A stretch of DNA of 47,681 nucleotides from Schizophyllum amplum (taxonomy: Eukaryota; Basidiomycota; Agaricomycetes; Agaricales; Schizophyllaceae), in contig VDMD01000159.1 in the NCBI GenBank assembly GCA_007026445.1, positions 1 through 47,681 on the forward strand, given 5' to 3'. Shown here piece by piece: positions 23,517 to 34,147 of this stretch. The position numbers were made by a program, and so were the translations under genes. Each line of letters opens with the position of its first letter. Position 1 is the stretch's first letter. The notes under the pieces are model-generated. The model was not told the DNA's origin. It did not search any database and saw only the letters and a program-made list of their open reading frames with translations.

Positions 23517-26500
23517 ATGTCCTCGACACCGACAGCAGCGACGCCGAACCCGACGAAGGGCAAGAAGTTCAAGCGAGCCATCAAGTCTGCTGCTCGTCTC
23601 CCGCGTCCCGGCAAGGGGCTTCGTGGGCGCGGTGGCCGTGGCAGTTTCGCGCCCATACCAGGAGAGACGCCCATCGTCAATGTCCGTGTCCAGGTCGTCG
23701 GCTGCAGCGGTCTCATAGCGAAGGATCGCAACGGCTACAGTGATCCGTGCGTTCGTCGCTCCTCGTATCTCTGCCACTGTGACTGATCCAGCGATGCAGA
23801 TTCGTCACCGGTGTCCGTACTTTCGACCCGACAGCAGACCCGGTGGCAAAGCGCACGCTGAATCCGACGTACCCAGCCAAGGACGCGACTTTCGATTTTC
23901 CCATCTACCTCTCCCTCGCCGATCGCCTGGGCGCGCTCGAGCTCGTCATATGGGACAAGGACATGCTCAAGAAGGACTACATCGGCGAGGCCGCGCTCCC
24001 CCTCGATGACTGGTTCGCCAACGGGCGCGGCTTCGGCTTCACGGACCCCTCCAACGTCCCATTCACCGTCAACCTCGTCAGCACTCGCACCAGCACGCAG
24101 GCGAAGGGTTCGGTCGAACTCAAGGTCGGCTTCGTCAGTCCTCCGCACACGCACAATCTGCTCGAGTTCCCCGAAGTGTTTGAGGAGCTCGTGCGCCGCG
24201 CCCGTCGATCGCTCGTATCTGCGCCGCCGACGGAGGGCGTGGGTACCATCCGCAGGAACGAGGGTGGTCCAGAATACGAGGACGATGGAGGGCTGAGCTC
24301 GTCCTCGGAGGATGATGATTCCGACGACGAAGACACGGACGTCTTCCCGACTACGCCGTCCACGCCCGGCGGTATATACGATCGCCCTCCTGCCGAGCTT
24401 CTGGTGCAGGCTCGCAAACCCAGTGGACCCCATGTCGCGCCGCGCGTCGAGTCGCCGAAGTCGGAAGGACCGCCCACGCCGCGCGTCGATGTCCAGCCGG
24501 CGTCTCCGCAGATGCCAAACCGCAGCCCATCTAGTCGTGCGAGTCTCTTGCCCAAGATCCTACGTCGTAGCTCAGGAACGTCCTCCGACGGCCTATCGTC
24601 TTCACCGAGCCCGTTACCCAGTCCGGCGATTGCGACGCCGTCGACACCGTCGTCTTCGCTGGCACCATCGACGCCCACGACGCCGGTACCCGGTGGACGT
24701 CGCCGCCGCCGCGAGAAAGGAGGGTCTTATAATCTCAGTAAGGAGAACGACATTGTAGGCATAGTCATGCTGGAGATCGACCGCGCGGAAGACTTGCCGA
24801 AGCTGAAGAATAGTGAGTGCATCACAAATGTACCCTTACAGGGACTGACTTTTGTAGTGACACGCACGGGATGGGACATGGACCCTTTCGTGGTAGTGTC
24901 CTTCGGTAAGAAGGTAAGCATTGGTACCGACTCACAAGGTGGTTGATGCTGACAAGGTTCTTCTCAGGTTTTCCGCACGCGCGTCATCCGCCACTCCCTC
25001 AATCCCATATGGGACGAGAAACTGCTGTTTCACGTACGGCGGTACGAGAAGGCTTTTAGGGTTAAGTTGACGTTGCTCGACTGGGACAAGATGTCCAGTA
25101 ATGATCTGATAGGCGAGACTGGCTTCGAGGTTCGTTTGTACGCTCTTTTGGACCATCACGCTTAACATACAGTACAGGTGGCCGACCTTCTGGCGAAAGC
25201 CCCCAGCCGGACCCAAGACGGGCTTTACAAGGATGTGGAGGATGAACGGGCCAGAGGAGCTGGTTGAGTTCAAGCTGAACATCGCGACGGACAAGAACCC
25301 CGCTTGGGAGGCGAGGCATAACCCTATCATCACTGTTCGGTTAGTCCTGTTAATCGTATGCGCGAGGCATGCGACTGACGTATACGTAGGGCCAAGTACC
25401 AGCCTTACGACGCGTTGCGTCAACGGTTCTGGCGGCAATACCTGCGTCAGTACGACACAGACGACACGGGCTCTTTGTCCCATGTTGAGGTAAGCTGGAG
25501 GGTTTTGGCATCACTTTTTGTTTGCTGACGAGCATAGATCACGAGTATGCTCGACTCCCTCGGTCGACGCTCACACGTACGACCGTCGACTCGTTCTTCA
25601 CGCGCTATGGCAAGAAGCCGCATGAGGACGAGCTGTTGATGGATGAGGTCGTTCAGGTAGGCATGGCTACGTGAAGACGCTCTTCCGGGTCACTGATGTA
25701 TCCTCAGTGTCTTGAAGACGAGATTGGCAAGCCCGACGCCGAGCGTCAGCGTGTAGGCGAGGATGCGGACGAAGACCCGAACACAAGCGCCATCGCGACC
25801 CCCGTGCTCGGTCTATCCGACGCCCATGGACGAGAGCTCGACATGAGCCAACTCGACTTCTCTGGACCTCCGGCCGCAGCGGGTGCGACTAGTGAGAACA
25901 CCGACGCCCCGGTTGACAAGCCTGCCACCATCACTGCTGCTGGAGGCGGGGCGCCTCTCGCACGTCCCGCGAGCAGCCGCGTGTGTCATCCCAGCCTGGC
26001 GCGCCTGCCGGCTATGCGACGGAGCCGGCAGCGCAGCCTCTCGTGGACGCTGCTGCGTTCTCGCCGACGGCCATGACCTACTCGTCCTCGGAGGACGCCG
26101 GGGAGGAGAGCTCGAGCTCGGTCACTGCTGTTGGAGGGAAGAAGAAGAGGCGCGGCTTCAAGTCCCGCGCGAGCTTCCGCAAGTCCTCGAGCTCCAAGTC
26201 GAGCTCGAGCAGCCCTGACGCCTTGACCTCTGGGTCGCGGAGTCCGGATGGGATGGGTTCGGGCGGGATGGGTGCAGGCTCTGTCGAGCGCGTCATCAAC
26301 GTCAAGAACTGCCCGTTGTGCCATCGCCCGCGGTTGAATGACAAGGCGGAGATGGATATCGTGACGCATTTGGCGGTCTGCGCGAGTCAGGATTGGAACA
26401 AGGTCGACCGGATTATGGTGGCTAACTTTGTGACGGCGAGCCAGGCGCAACGCAAGTGGTACACGAAGATCATCGGGAAGATCAGTTCGGGCGATTACAA

Positions 26501-27751
26501 GCTGGGCGCGGTGAGTTGGCGCTTTGGGAAGCGGTCGTTTCATGGTACTCATGTGGCGCGCTGCAGAACTCGGCGAACATCATCGTGCAGAACAGGATGA
26601 CGGGCCAGCTAGAAGAGGAGAAGATGGCAGTGTATGTGCGCCTGGGCATCCGTTTGCTGTACAAGGTGAGCCCAGTGTCGTTCGGTGCTATCAACTCAAC
26701 CAACGCGTCATTGTCAGGGTGCCAAAAGTAGGATGGAGGGTGGTCGAGGTCAGTGCCATGCTGCTTAACATGACAATGTTAACTAATATGAATGCAGCCC
26801 GCCGTCTGCTCAAGTCCATGTCCATCAAGCAAGGGATCAAGTACGACTCGCCGGAGTCCGTACGAGACATCGTGCCCTTCATCGAGTTCCATCAGCTAAA
26901 GATCGAGGAGATGCTCGACCCAGTGGATTCCTTCAGCGCGTCTGTCCTCTCAAACCGTGAGACGTCGCTCACCTCTCCCGCAGAATCGTTCAACGAGTTC
27001 TTCTATCGCAAGTTGAAACCCAGTGCGCGTCCCGTTGAGGCTCTCGATGACCCCTACCGCCTCGTGAGCGCCGCCGACTGTCGTCTGATGACGTTCGAGA
27101 CCGTGAGCGATGCGACGAAGCTGTGGATCAAGGGTCGGGAGTTCACCGTCGGGCGTCTGCTCGGCGACAACTACAAGGAAGACTTTTCACGCTACGAGGG
27201 CGGCGCGCTGGCGATCTTCCGACTCGCGCCACAGGACTACCATCGGTTCCACACTCCGGTGGACGGGAAGATTGGCAAGATGAGCTATATCGCGGGGGAG
27301 TACTACACCGTCAACGTATGTGGTGATTCGGCTGCACGGTTGACTCATAGCTGATGACACTCCTTAAGCCGCAAGCTATCCGTACTTCGCTCGATGTGTA
27401 TGGCGAGAACGCGCGGATGATCGTGCCCATCGACAGTCCCCAGTTCGGTCGCGTGATGGCGGTCTGCGTCGGCGCGATGATGGTTGGCACGATCAAGATC
27501 ACTGTCGAGGAGGGCCAAGAGGTGAAGCGTGGCGACGAATTTGGATACTTCGCGTTCGGTGCGTCTGTCTCTCCAATGACTCCATCATCTAATTTAACGG
27601 GCATGCAGGTGGATCGACGATCGTCTTGCTTATCGAGAAGGGCGCTGTGCAGTGGGACGAAGACCTCCTCATCAATGGTCGTTCCGCTCTTGAAACACTT
27701 GTACGGGTGGGTATGGGTATTGGCAAGGGTCTGAGGGCCGAGCAAGTCTAG
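23517..27751 (+). CDS. Phosphatidylserine decarboxylase, C2/EF-hand (PSD2) type
   Basis: Converts phosphatidylserine to phosphatidylethanolamine on endomembranes (Golgi/endosome class). Thirteen exons: 23517–23746, 23800–24812, 24858–24913, 24968–25129, 25178–25339, 25390–25489, 25538–25656, 25708–26510, 26567–26665, 26718–26748, 26798–27315, 27369–27558 and 27609–27751, about 1,208 residues. Order: basic N-terminus; first C2 domain ([36 protein letters not shown]); long Ser/Pro/acidic linker; second C2 domain ([34 protein letters not shown]); EF-hand loop [12 protein letters not shown]; a Cys-containing [17 protein letters not shown] segment; then the catalytic domain with [10 protein letters not shown] and the autocatalytic GGST motif ([13 protein letters not shown]), whose Ser becomes the pyruvoyl group. 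The catalytic half is open. Upstream, three slips are needed: near 25247 (one extra base), near 25565 (one missing) and near 25984 (one missing). Confidence 0.92.
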
Positions 27752-27843
27752 TCGCCTGCTAGATGGACGAGTGCGTATTGTCAAAAGGACGGATAAGATC
27801 AGCTCAGCTAACGGCCACACTAGGACGGACCATTCGAACACAG

Positions 27844-27849
27844 AATAAA
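27844..27849 (+). terminator. Polyadenylation signal of the decarboxylase gene
   Basis: AATAAA lies 93 bp after the stop codon and is followed by an AT-rich stretch. Confidence 0.45.
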
Positions 27850-27996
27850 TGTATTCATATTATATCAATCCACACTGCTATTCTTCAATAGTATGTACTC
27901 AGACTGGTCAGTTGCGCGGTGCGGTTGCGCGGGTGCGCGGATGATTTCCGGGTCGTGGGAAGTGATGGTCTTTCTCAGCCGGATAATAAGCGCCTG

Positions 27997-28064
27997 AGTG
28001 CGTGCGTCGCAAGAGCACCTCGCTGCCGAGAGTGCGTGCGTCGCGAGAGCACCTCGCTGCCGTT
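27997..28064. repeat. 34-bp tandem duplication upstream of reductase 2
   Basis: AGTGCGTGCGTCGCAAGAGC and the following 14 bp occur at 27997–28030 and are repeated almost exactly at 28031–28064. The block lies 149 bp upstream of the ATG at 28213, in the promoter region. Confidence 0.8.
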
Positions 28065-28123
28065 GAATGGGCTTTTGAGTTCGTGCTTAGTTCGTGCCGG
28101 TTCGAGTTTACCGACGTCCGACA

Positions 28124-28133
28124 GATAAATAAG
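28124..28133 (+). promoter_or_regulatory. TATA-like element of aldo-keto reductase 2
   Basis: GATAAATAAG lies about 80 bp upstream of the ATG at 28213, at a spacing similar to the TATA box of copy 1. Confidence 0.35.
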
Positions 28134-28212
28134 CTTGGCCACAAAAAGACATCGACAGTGCCTCCGTGCTCACAACGCCCCCCATTGACACCCCAGTGTC
28201 TAATCCGCAAGC

Positions 28213-29330
28213 ATGGTGAAATATGTCGGCAAAGAAGTTGGGCCTATTGGCTTTGGTCTCATGAGTGCGTCGACTTTGTCCATGGCTTCATCCTCATGCT
28301 GACCGTCACTTCGTGCTACGCAGGCCTTACTTGGAAGTCCAACATCAGCATCGACGAGGCCGTGGAGTGCATGAAGACCGCCCTCGAGGCAGGCGCAAAT
28401 GTCTGGAATGGCGGCGAGTTCTACGGCACCCCTGAACATAACTCCATGCACGTCGTCAAGGCATACTTCACCAAGTACCCCGAGGACGCCGACCGTGTTA
28501 TTCTCAACATCAAGGGCTGCGTAGCGGCAGCGGGAACGCCAGCCGTGAGGCCCGACAGCTCCGAGGCGGGTATTCGCCGCAGCGTTGACTTCTGCTTGGA
28601 CATCTTGGCGGGGACGAAGAAGATCGATGTGTTCGAGCCGGCGCGTAGGGACAAGACGGTGCCGCTGGAGGAGACGATGGGCACCTTGAAGGCACTCGTG
28701 GAGGAGGGTAAGATCGGCGCGATCGGGCTGTCGGAGGTCAGCGCGGATACTATCCGCGCAGCGGCCGAGTACGCGCCGATTCTCGGCGGCGTCGAGGTCG
28801 AGTTCTCGATGTGGTTCACGGATATCCTGGAGAACGGTGTCGCGAAGGCGTGCGCAGAGCTCGGCATCCCCGTCATCGCGTACACGCCGCTGGGATCAGG
28901 GTTCTTGGTGAGTGTGTGATGCAGGATGCGGACTACTGAATGGAGTCGTCTGACCATGTTGCAGACCGGCCAGATCCTGTCCTTCGACGACATCCCCGAG
29001 GGCGATGCGCGCCGCCATTACCCCCGCTTCCAGCCTGACGTCTTCGACACCAACCTTCGACTCGTCCACTTCGTCCAAGATCTCGCGAAGCGCAAGTTTT
29101 GCACGCCCGCTCAGATCGCCATCGCCTGGGTCTGCGCGATGAGCGGCAAACCGGGCCTGCCGACCATCATACCGATCCCCGGCTCCAAGTCGGTGGCGCG
29201 GATCAAGGAGAATTCCACGCTGGTAGAATTGACGGAGAGTGAGATGGAGGAGGTCGCCGCGATGTTGCGCGCATTTGAGAGCAAGGGCGACCGATTCTTT
29301 GGCCACTTGAACGAACTCAGCTGGGGTTAG
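28213..29330 (+). CDS. Aldo-keto reductase, pyridoxal-reductase-like (copy 2)
   Basis: Exons 28213–28264, 28324–28907 and 28965–29330 give an intact 333-residue protein. Exon lengths (52, 584, 366 nt) are identical to those of copy 1 at 15224–16335, and the introns interrupt the same codons. It is an NADPH-dependent reductase of the plr1/AKR8 branch. Visible blocks: GPIGFGLMSLTW, NVWNGGEFYGTPEHNS (catalytic Tyr; Asn for the usual Asp), VILNIKGC (Lys), IDVFEPARRD, GLSEVSADTI, VIAYTPLGSGFL, IIPIPGSKS. NGGEFYGTPE is closer to the form I recall for characterised plr1 proteins than the NAGEMYGTPE of copy 1, so this may be the copy that kept the original role. It lies 462 bp after the decarboxylase stop, on the same strand but with its own promoter region. 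Confidence 0.93.
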
Positions 29331-29671
29331 GCGTTTCAGAGGTCGGTCTGTAAAAATGTGAAGTAGATAAAAATCTAGGAAATCCTCTCGAACAAACTGA
29401 TGTGTAGCAGCGTCGGCGGCATGGTGGCAAGGAAACGCTTTCCTAAGATTGTTTGGGCGATTTACACGGATATTGTACGTCTCAACCCTTATACTGAAGA
29501 CGTTTGAAGACCCTGCGTTGGCAACAAATATACGCATCACTCTTCGGCGCAATCGAGAGGTGACCGATCAATTAGTCGCTCCACGCAGGACACCTCAGAC
29601 GGCCCGGACTTTGTCGGCGGACATATTGTTGGAAATATGTGTAACCATATTAATTAAATTGCTGCGGAGAA

Positions 29672-29683
29672 ATAAGCGCTTAT
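29672..29683. repeat. 12-bp palindrome
   Basis: ATAAGCGCTTAT is a perfect palindrome in an AT-rich stretch 60 bp before the long hairpin. Its role is unknown. Confidence 0.6.
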
Positions 29684-29743
29684 CGACGGTAAAAGTTTAT
29701 GTTTGTCGTCGGAGAAAGATCAGATATATCCACAGCAATACCG

Positions 29744-29963
29744 GCGGTCATATATCACGTATCCCGGCCGTCAAAGGCTTTGCGATATCTTATCTTCGTC
29801 CACTGACATACATTAGGAATATCCGTGGATATACGCATTAAGAACAATGGGAACAATGGGGACATGTATTAAGAATATCCACGGATGTTTCTTATCTATG
29901 TCAGCGGCCGAAGATAAGATATCTCGAAGCCTTTGACGGCCGGAATACGTGATATATGTCCGC
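29744..29963. repeat. Long imperfect inverted repeat (foldback/MITE-like)
   Basis: The left arm, about 29744–29832, begins GCGGTCATATATCACGTAT and holds CCGGCCGTCAAAGGCTT and GATATCTTATCTTCG. The right arm, about 29874–29963, carries the reverse complement of each with scattered mismatches; I judge roughly 85% identity. The short loop contains two copies of GAACAATGG. No coding potential. The shape fits a non-autonomous foldback transposon or a transcribed hairpin. I could not identify target-site duplications with confidence. Confidence 0.8.
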
Positions 29964-30146
29964 ATGTGTTTCTTTTCTTTCACCACAACCACAAGTAATC
30001 TTTCGCGGTCGATATCCGTCATGTTTATGAGCGGATATCTACTTTTTATGTATATACTTATGTCCACAACTTCGACCGGCGACAAATTCGAGGCTGCCTG
30101 AAGTGGGAGGAGCCCTATGCCTGTACAATATTGCACTCAGGTATGT

Positions 30147-31427
30147 TCAAATATGTGGAATTATATCACTCACACCGTCGGTTGGCAGTCGGTTGGTAGA
30201 AACAGTGAGCTTCTGACCCATGCGTCTGCGTGCACAAGGCAGGGCAACCGCAATAGCAGCTGCATCGACAACTGTGCCTTCCTCCATCCAGTCGAGTTCG
30301 TTCGCATGTATATCGACGCGTTCGATTCGTATGTCTGCGCTGTCAAGGATTTCGTCCAAACGCCGCCACTCTGCAGCGTCCCGGGTAATTGTCTCCGTAG
30401 AGTCCAGTAGGAACATGAGCACAAGACGGCGCAACGGACGCAAGGATTGCAACGTAGCCAACAGCCACGACCACGCGCCACGTTTGTGATCATTCCTGAG
30501 GGTGATGTCTCGGATAGCTAGATCCCGCAGACTAGGCAGGGCAGCAAAGTTCGGGATATCATTGGTGGCTGGCTCTGAAAGATACTCGTCAGAGAACGAA
30601 GGATTCAAGCGGAACCAGTGCCAAAGAAGCTCACGGGTGATCCTATATCTCGTATGCAGCTGCTGCAAGCTCGACTGGCAGCGATCCAGCAATTGCTCTA
30701 TATAGAAATTCGGTACGAGAAGCTCGCTGACGTCCAAGGCGATGAGGTTGTCGAGATACGGTGGGTACATAGCGAGAAGACCGAGGAAGATGTCGAATTG
30801 CAGAGCCAGCTTCCCCGACACGGTGAGCGTCTTGACCTTCGGGATTGCGGAAGTATCTCGAGGCTCATGCGTCGCTGGGATCCAATGCACTTCATGGCAG
30901 GTGAGATGGCGAAGGTGCGGAAAACGATCCAGGATGTAGAGCGGGAACGTGACCGTGTATAGAGACAGGTGAAGCAGGGACGGCATCGCGAGGGCATCAA
31001 TGAAGTCATCGCCGACATAGGAGCGGGGAGGCGCTGTTATCCTCAGCCACTTCACCGCACGCAGCATCGGGAGAATATCCAGCAGGGCGACTTCGCGCGC
31101 AATGCCGTGCTTGACCACCTGTTCCTGCGAAATAGGACCGGAGACCTCAACGATGGACAGCTCGTGTACGTAATTTCCGAGGTGTGGCGAATGGCGCAGG
31201 ACGATGAGCAGCTTTCGCGAGGGTGTAGCTGGCGCATTCGAGCTCAAGATGAAATGCGGGACTTCCAGCTCTATGGTGGCGAAGAGAAGTTGCTGGCTTC
31301 GCTGTAGCATAGATCGGTGGGCTAGCGCGCATTGTCGCAGACATTCTTCTTCTCCATAAGCAGCTAGGGTATCGAGAATGGCATCGATAAGCTCTTGTGG
31401 TAGAGCCGGCGGAAGATCTCCAGGCAT
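30147..31427 (-). CDS. F-box protein with leucine-rich-repeat-like body
   Basis: A single uninterrupted exon of 426 residues starting MPGDLPPALPQELIDAILDT. Residues about 8–45 (LPQELIDAILDTLAAYGEEE and the following CLRQCALAHRSMLQRSQQLL) match the F-box-like helix pattern of the large Agaricomycete family. Such proteins bind Skp1 in SCF ubiquitin ligases and select substrates with the rest of the chain. The body has repeated leucine-rich strands (LRHLTCHEVHWIP, LPSLRDLAIRDITLRNDH, LRRLVLMFLLDS), giving a degenerate LRR fold. No signal peptide or membrane segment. The gene is on the same strand as the metalloreductase, whose stop lies 528 bp upstream. The substrate cannot be inferred. Confidence 0.85.
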   Translation of the reverse strand: MPGDLPPALPQELIDAILDTLAAYGEEECLRQCALAHRSMLQRSQQLLFATIELEVPHFILSSNAPATPSRKLLIVLRHSPHLGNYVHELSIVEVSGPISQEQVVKHGIAREVALLDILPMLRAVKWLRITAPPRSYVGDDFIDALAMPSLLHLSLYTVTFPLYILDRFPHLRHLTCHEVHWIPATHEPRDTSAIPKVKTLTVSGKLALQFDIFLGLLAMYPPYLDNLIALDVSELLVPNFYIEQLLDRCQSSLQQLHTRYRITRELLWHWFRLNPSFSDEYLSEPATNDIPNFAALPSLRDLAIRDITLRNDHKRGAWSWLLATLQSLRPLRRLVLMFLLDSTETITRDAAEWRRLDEILDSADIRIERVDIHANELDWMEEGTVVDAAAIAVALPCARRRMGQKLTVSTNRLPTDGVSDIIPHI

Positions 31428-31954
31428 TGCGCTCCAATACAGTCGCCTAACTAGAATGTCAAGATGGCCGTGTGCATGCAGAAGACCACGTACGACCCGA
31501 GGACCCAGTGATTGATCGGCGTGCTACAACTCAGATCGACGGGAATTCGGAGACAGAAGAAAATGGCAAGAAAACGGAACTGCCCCGACAGCCTCCCAGC
31601 AACGTGTCAATTATGTCAGGTGCTGGTCACTTCCAAGTCACGACTTACGGCAACTGCCGGAAACGAGCAGGAGAACTCAGAACTGTCTCTTGACTGTCTC
31701 GCTCATGATTGGTCGTTACGCCCATATACAGGTGACCTTTGGAGCTTAAGAACATGGTAGCAATGTATAATTATACTAGCTACAGTCACAGTGATGACGA
31801 CTCGCGAGCGAGTGGGTGTTGTACAAAGCCAAGCCAGCATACACGTGTGTACAACATACATGCGCGCCCGCCGAAGTCTAATGATAAATAAGGAGTCGTA
31901 GCTGGTCGTGAAAAGCGTCTACAACAAAGGCCCAAAATAATACGAACGACACAT

Positions 31955-34073
31955 CTACCAACCGAAAACCTCCTCGTGTATCTCAATACCACCGACCATA
32001 TCGCGGCGCGCGCCCTCGATACGGTCCACAGTCTTCCGTACATCGTCCGCCAATGCAACTGGTCCACACACGCCAACCAAGACACCGCAGTAGGGACCAG
32101 AGTTCCTCTCTCCGTCGTCATAGACAGTATTGGTGATGATCTTGTCGAGCGTGTGGTGCATATGAGGGCGACCGACATGGATATGCATACCCTGAGGCAG
32201 AGTCGCCTCCGCGATGGCCGCTGCGCCCGCGGCAGACACGCGTGTATAATGCACCGAGATGTTGACCGTCGTGTGCCTCGCAGAGTGCACAAGCGCCGTC
32301 AACTCAGGGAGTAATGGCGTGATGGAGCCTAGACCGTTCGTCAATTGCTGTTCACATCGATAGCAAAGGGACGCGACGTACCGACGTCCTGAACAGTCCA
32401 GACAAGGTGGATGCTCTTTACCCGGCTCTGGCTGACGGCGTCCTTCTGGAGAATGTCGTACATGGCGGACAGCCCGAAAGTGATACCACTCCCTCCGCAG
32501 ACGAGCATAGCGGCCGAATAGCTGGAAAATATCGCATCGCCCGGGCCACCGTACGGCCCTTCGATGATGACTCGCACTTGCGGGTCCTCATCACCCTCAG
32601 CGCTGCGCGATTTGGCGAGGTTGAACAGGCGATGCTACGACAAACAATAAGCATGATAGCGCGCAAGACACAAGAACAAAGCACGCACCGTCCACCTTCC
32701 CGACTTCTTCGCCATGAGCACCATGCCGGACTCCGTGCCCGGCATGTTCGCGATCGTGAACGGGTGGATCTCGGACCACGCCAGGAGGCCCATGCCGCTG
32801 CTCAGAACGCGGATGCGCACATGTTGCCCAGCGCGCCACCCCGCGTTAAGCTCGCGCACCTCCAAGCGCACCATCCCCATTTCCGGCATCGCGTGCAGGT
32901 GCGCGCGCTGCACGCGCGTCTTCACCAGGCGGAAAACGCGGTCAAAGGCGTAGATGGACCGATGGCGATGACGTAGTTCACGAGCGGCGCCTTGTGCATG
33001 TAGATGGCCGGGATGAGGATGATGAGGCAGATGGTGTGCGACCAGAAGAAGAGGTTGTAGTAGTTGTTGCGCACGTAGGAGGTGGAGAAGATGAACAGGA
33101 AATCCATGCAAACGGTCGCGACGAGGCCCCATACGTATGCGGGCTCCACGATGGCCTCGAAGAAGGCGTCCTCCCAGAAGAACTTGAAGACTGAATTGTG
33201 GCGTTGTCAGCGTGTGCAGCGTTAGCGGTGAGGGGGTGGACGCACGGAAACCAACGACGTGGCAGTTGACGGCGAGGACAATGAATCGCCCGAGGTGGCG
33301 ATGGAGAAAGTTGAGCTGCGCTTCGTATTAGGTCTGTTTAGCACGAAGAAAGGCATCGCGTACCTTCTCGTATCCTACGTCGAGAAGAAGCCCTATAGGG
33401 CTGACCTTCGTCCCGAGAGCAAACACCCACGGCACTTGCGAGACGGCAACGGCGCCGGCACGCACTGGGATGAACATCAGGACTCTTGCGAACGCATCGA
33501 GAGGCTGAGGGACGCACCAGGGTTCATGAATGGGTTCGAGTCGTAAAGTCCAGCGTACAACATGCCAACGGACCAAAGGACGCAGAGAATGAGCTGGCCG
33601 ACCGAGTTGCCCTTGTTCCAACGCCAGTGGAGCGGCGCCAGCAGGGGACGAAGCACGCGCGGGTACGCAGGGACATGCGGCGCCGCGTGCTCCGCGCCCT
33701 CCTCCGCACGCAAAGAAGACAACGTCTGGCTCTGCGAGAGCGTGGTGGCGCTCTGCTTCTCGCCGAGCTGTGTACGACGATCAACAGGAGTGGCGGCGCC
33801 TGGCTCAATGACCTCCTGCTTCTCCTGCTCGCGCGCGGCCCCGGCCTTGTACCAGATGAGGTGACCCGTGAGCCACTCCGAGGGTACGGTGAGTCGGGCA
33901 GCCACACGAGGAAGTCGTGTCAGGGCGAGCAGACCGAGCAGGCAGAGGAGGACGATATTGAGGTGCCACACGATCTCGGGGGCGATCTCATCTTCCAAGT
34001 TTGGCGGCGCCGGCGGCAGTAAGCCCGACGCGTTGTTCGACGGCACAGCGCGAGGCAATATCGTCGGGTGCAT
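31955..34073 (-). CDS. Ferric/metalloreductase (FRE family)
   Basis: Plasma-membrane reductase passing electrons from NADPH through FAD and two hemes to extracellular Fe(III) or Cu(II). Exons 34073–33518, 33464–33364, 33315–33246, 33190–32689, 32634–32382 and 32328–31955 give about 618 residues. An N-terminal helix (EIVWHLNIVLLCLLGLLAL) is followed by the ferric-reductase core. Both heme pairs are visible with 13 residues between histidines: HRHLGRFIVLAVNCH and HTICLIILIPAIYMH. Then come the FAD-binding HPFTIAN, the NADPH-binding GGSGIT and a C-terminal CGPVAL...IEIHEEVFGW. One base appears missing near 32966, between YVIAIG and SIYAFDRVFRLV; the rest is consistent. The start ATG fits the family length. 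An AGATAA site 69 bp upstream could be bound by an iron-responsive GATA factor. Confidence 0.93.
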
Positions 34074-34086
34074 CTTGAGGGGAGGA

Positions 34087-34096
34087 GGGGGGGGGG
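34087..34096. repeat. Poly-G run upstream of the metalloreductase start
   Basis: Ten consecutive G about 14 bp before the start codon (a C-run in the transcript leader). It is a likely place for length errors. Confidence 0.8.
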
Positions 34097-34141
34097 AGTC
34101 GAGGTCGTGAACGGGTCGGCGTCGTTGAGGGTGCGCGCGTC

Positions 34142-34147
34142 TTATCT
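34142..34147 (-). promoter_or_regulatory. GATA-type site upstream of the metalloreductase
   Basis: On the gene's strand it reads ACTAGATAA, matching seven of nine positions of ATCWGATAA, the site used by Urbs1/Sre1-type iron regulators in fungi. It is a single copy, so it is only suggestive. Confidence 0.3.

Noticed and set aside
23735..24678. Two overlapping minus-strand frames of over 230 codons
   Set aside because: Antisense to the first C2 domain and linker of the phosphatidylserine decarboxylase.
32407..32976. A 189-codon plus-strand frame
   Set aside because: Antisense to the FAD/NADPH domains of the metalloreductase, His/Arg-rich as expected of a shadow frame.
33486..34022. A 178-codon plus-strand frame
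   Set aside because: Antisense to the metalloreductase first exon, charged and motif-free.
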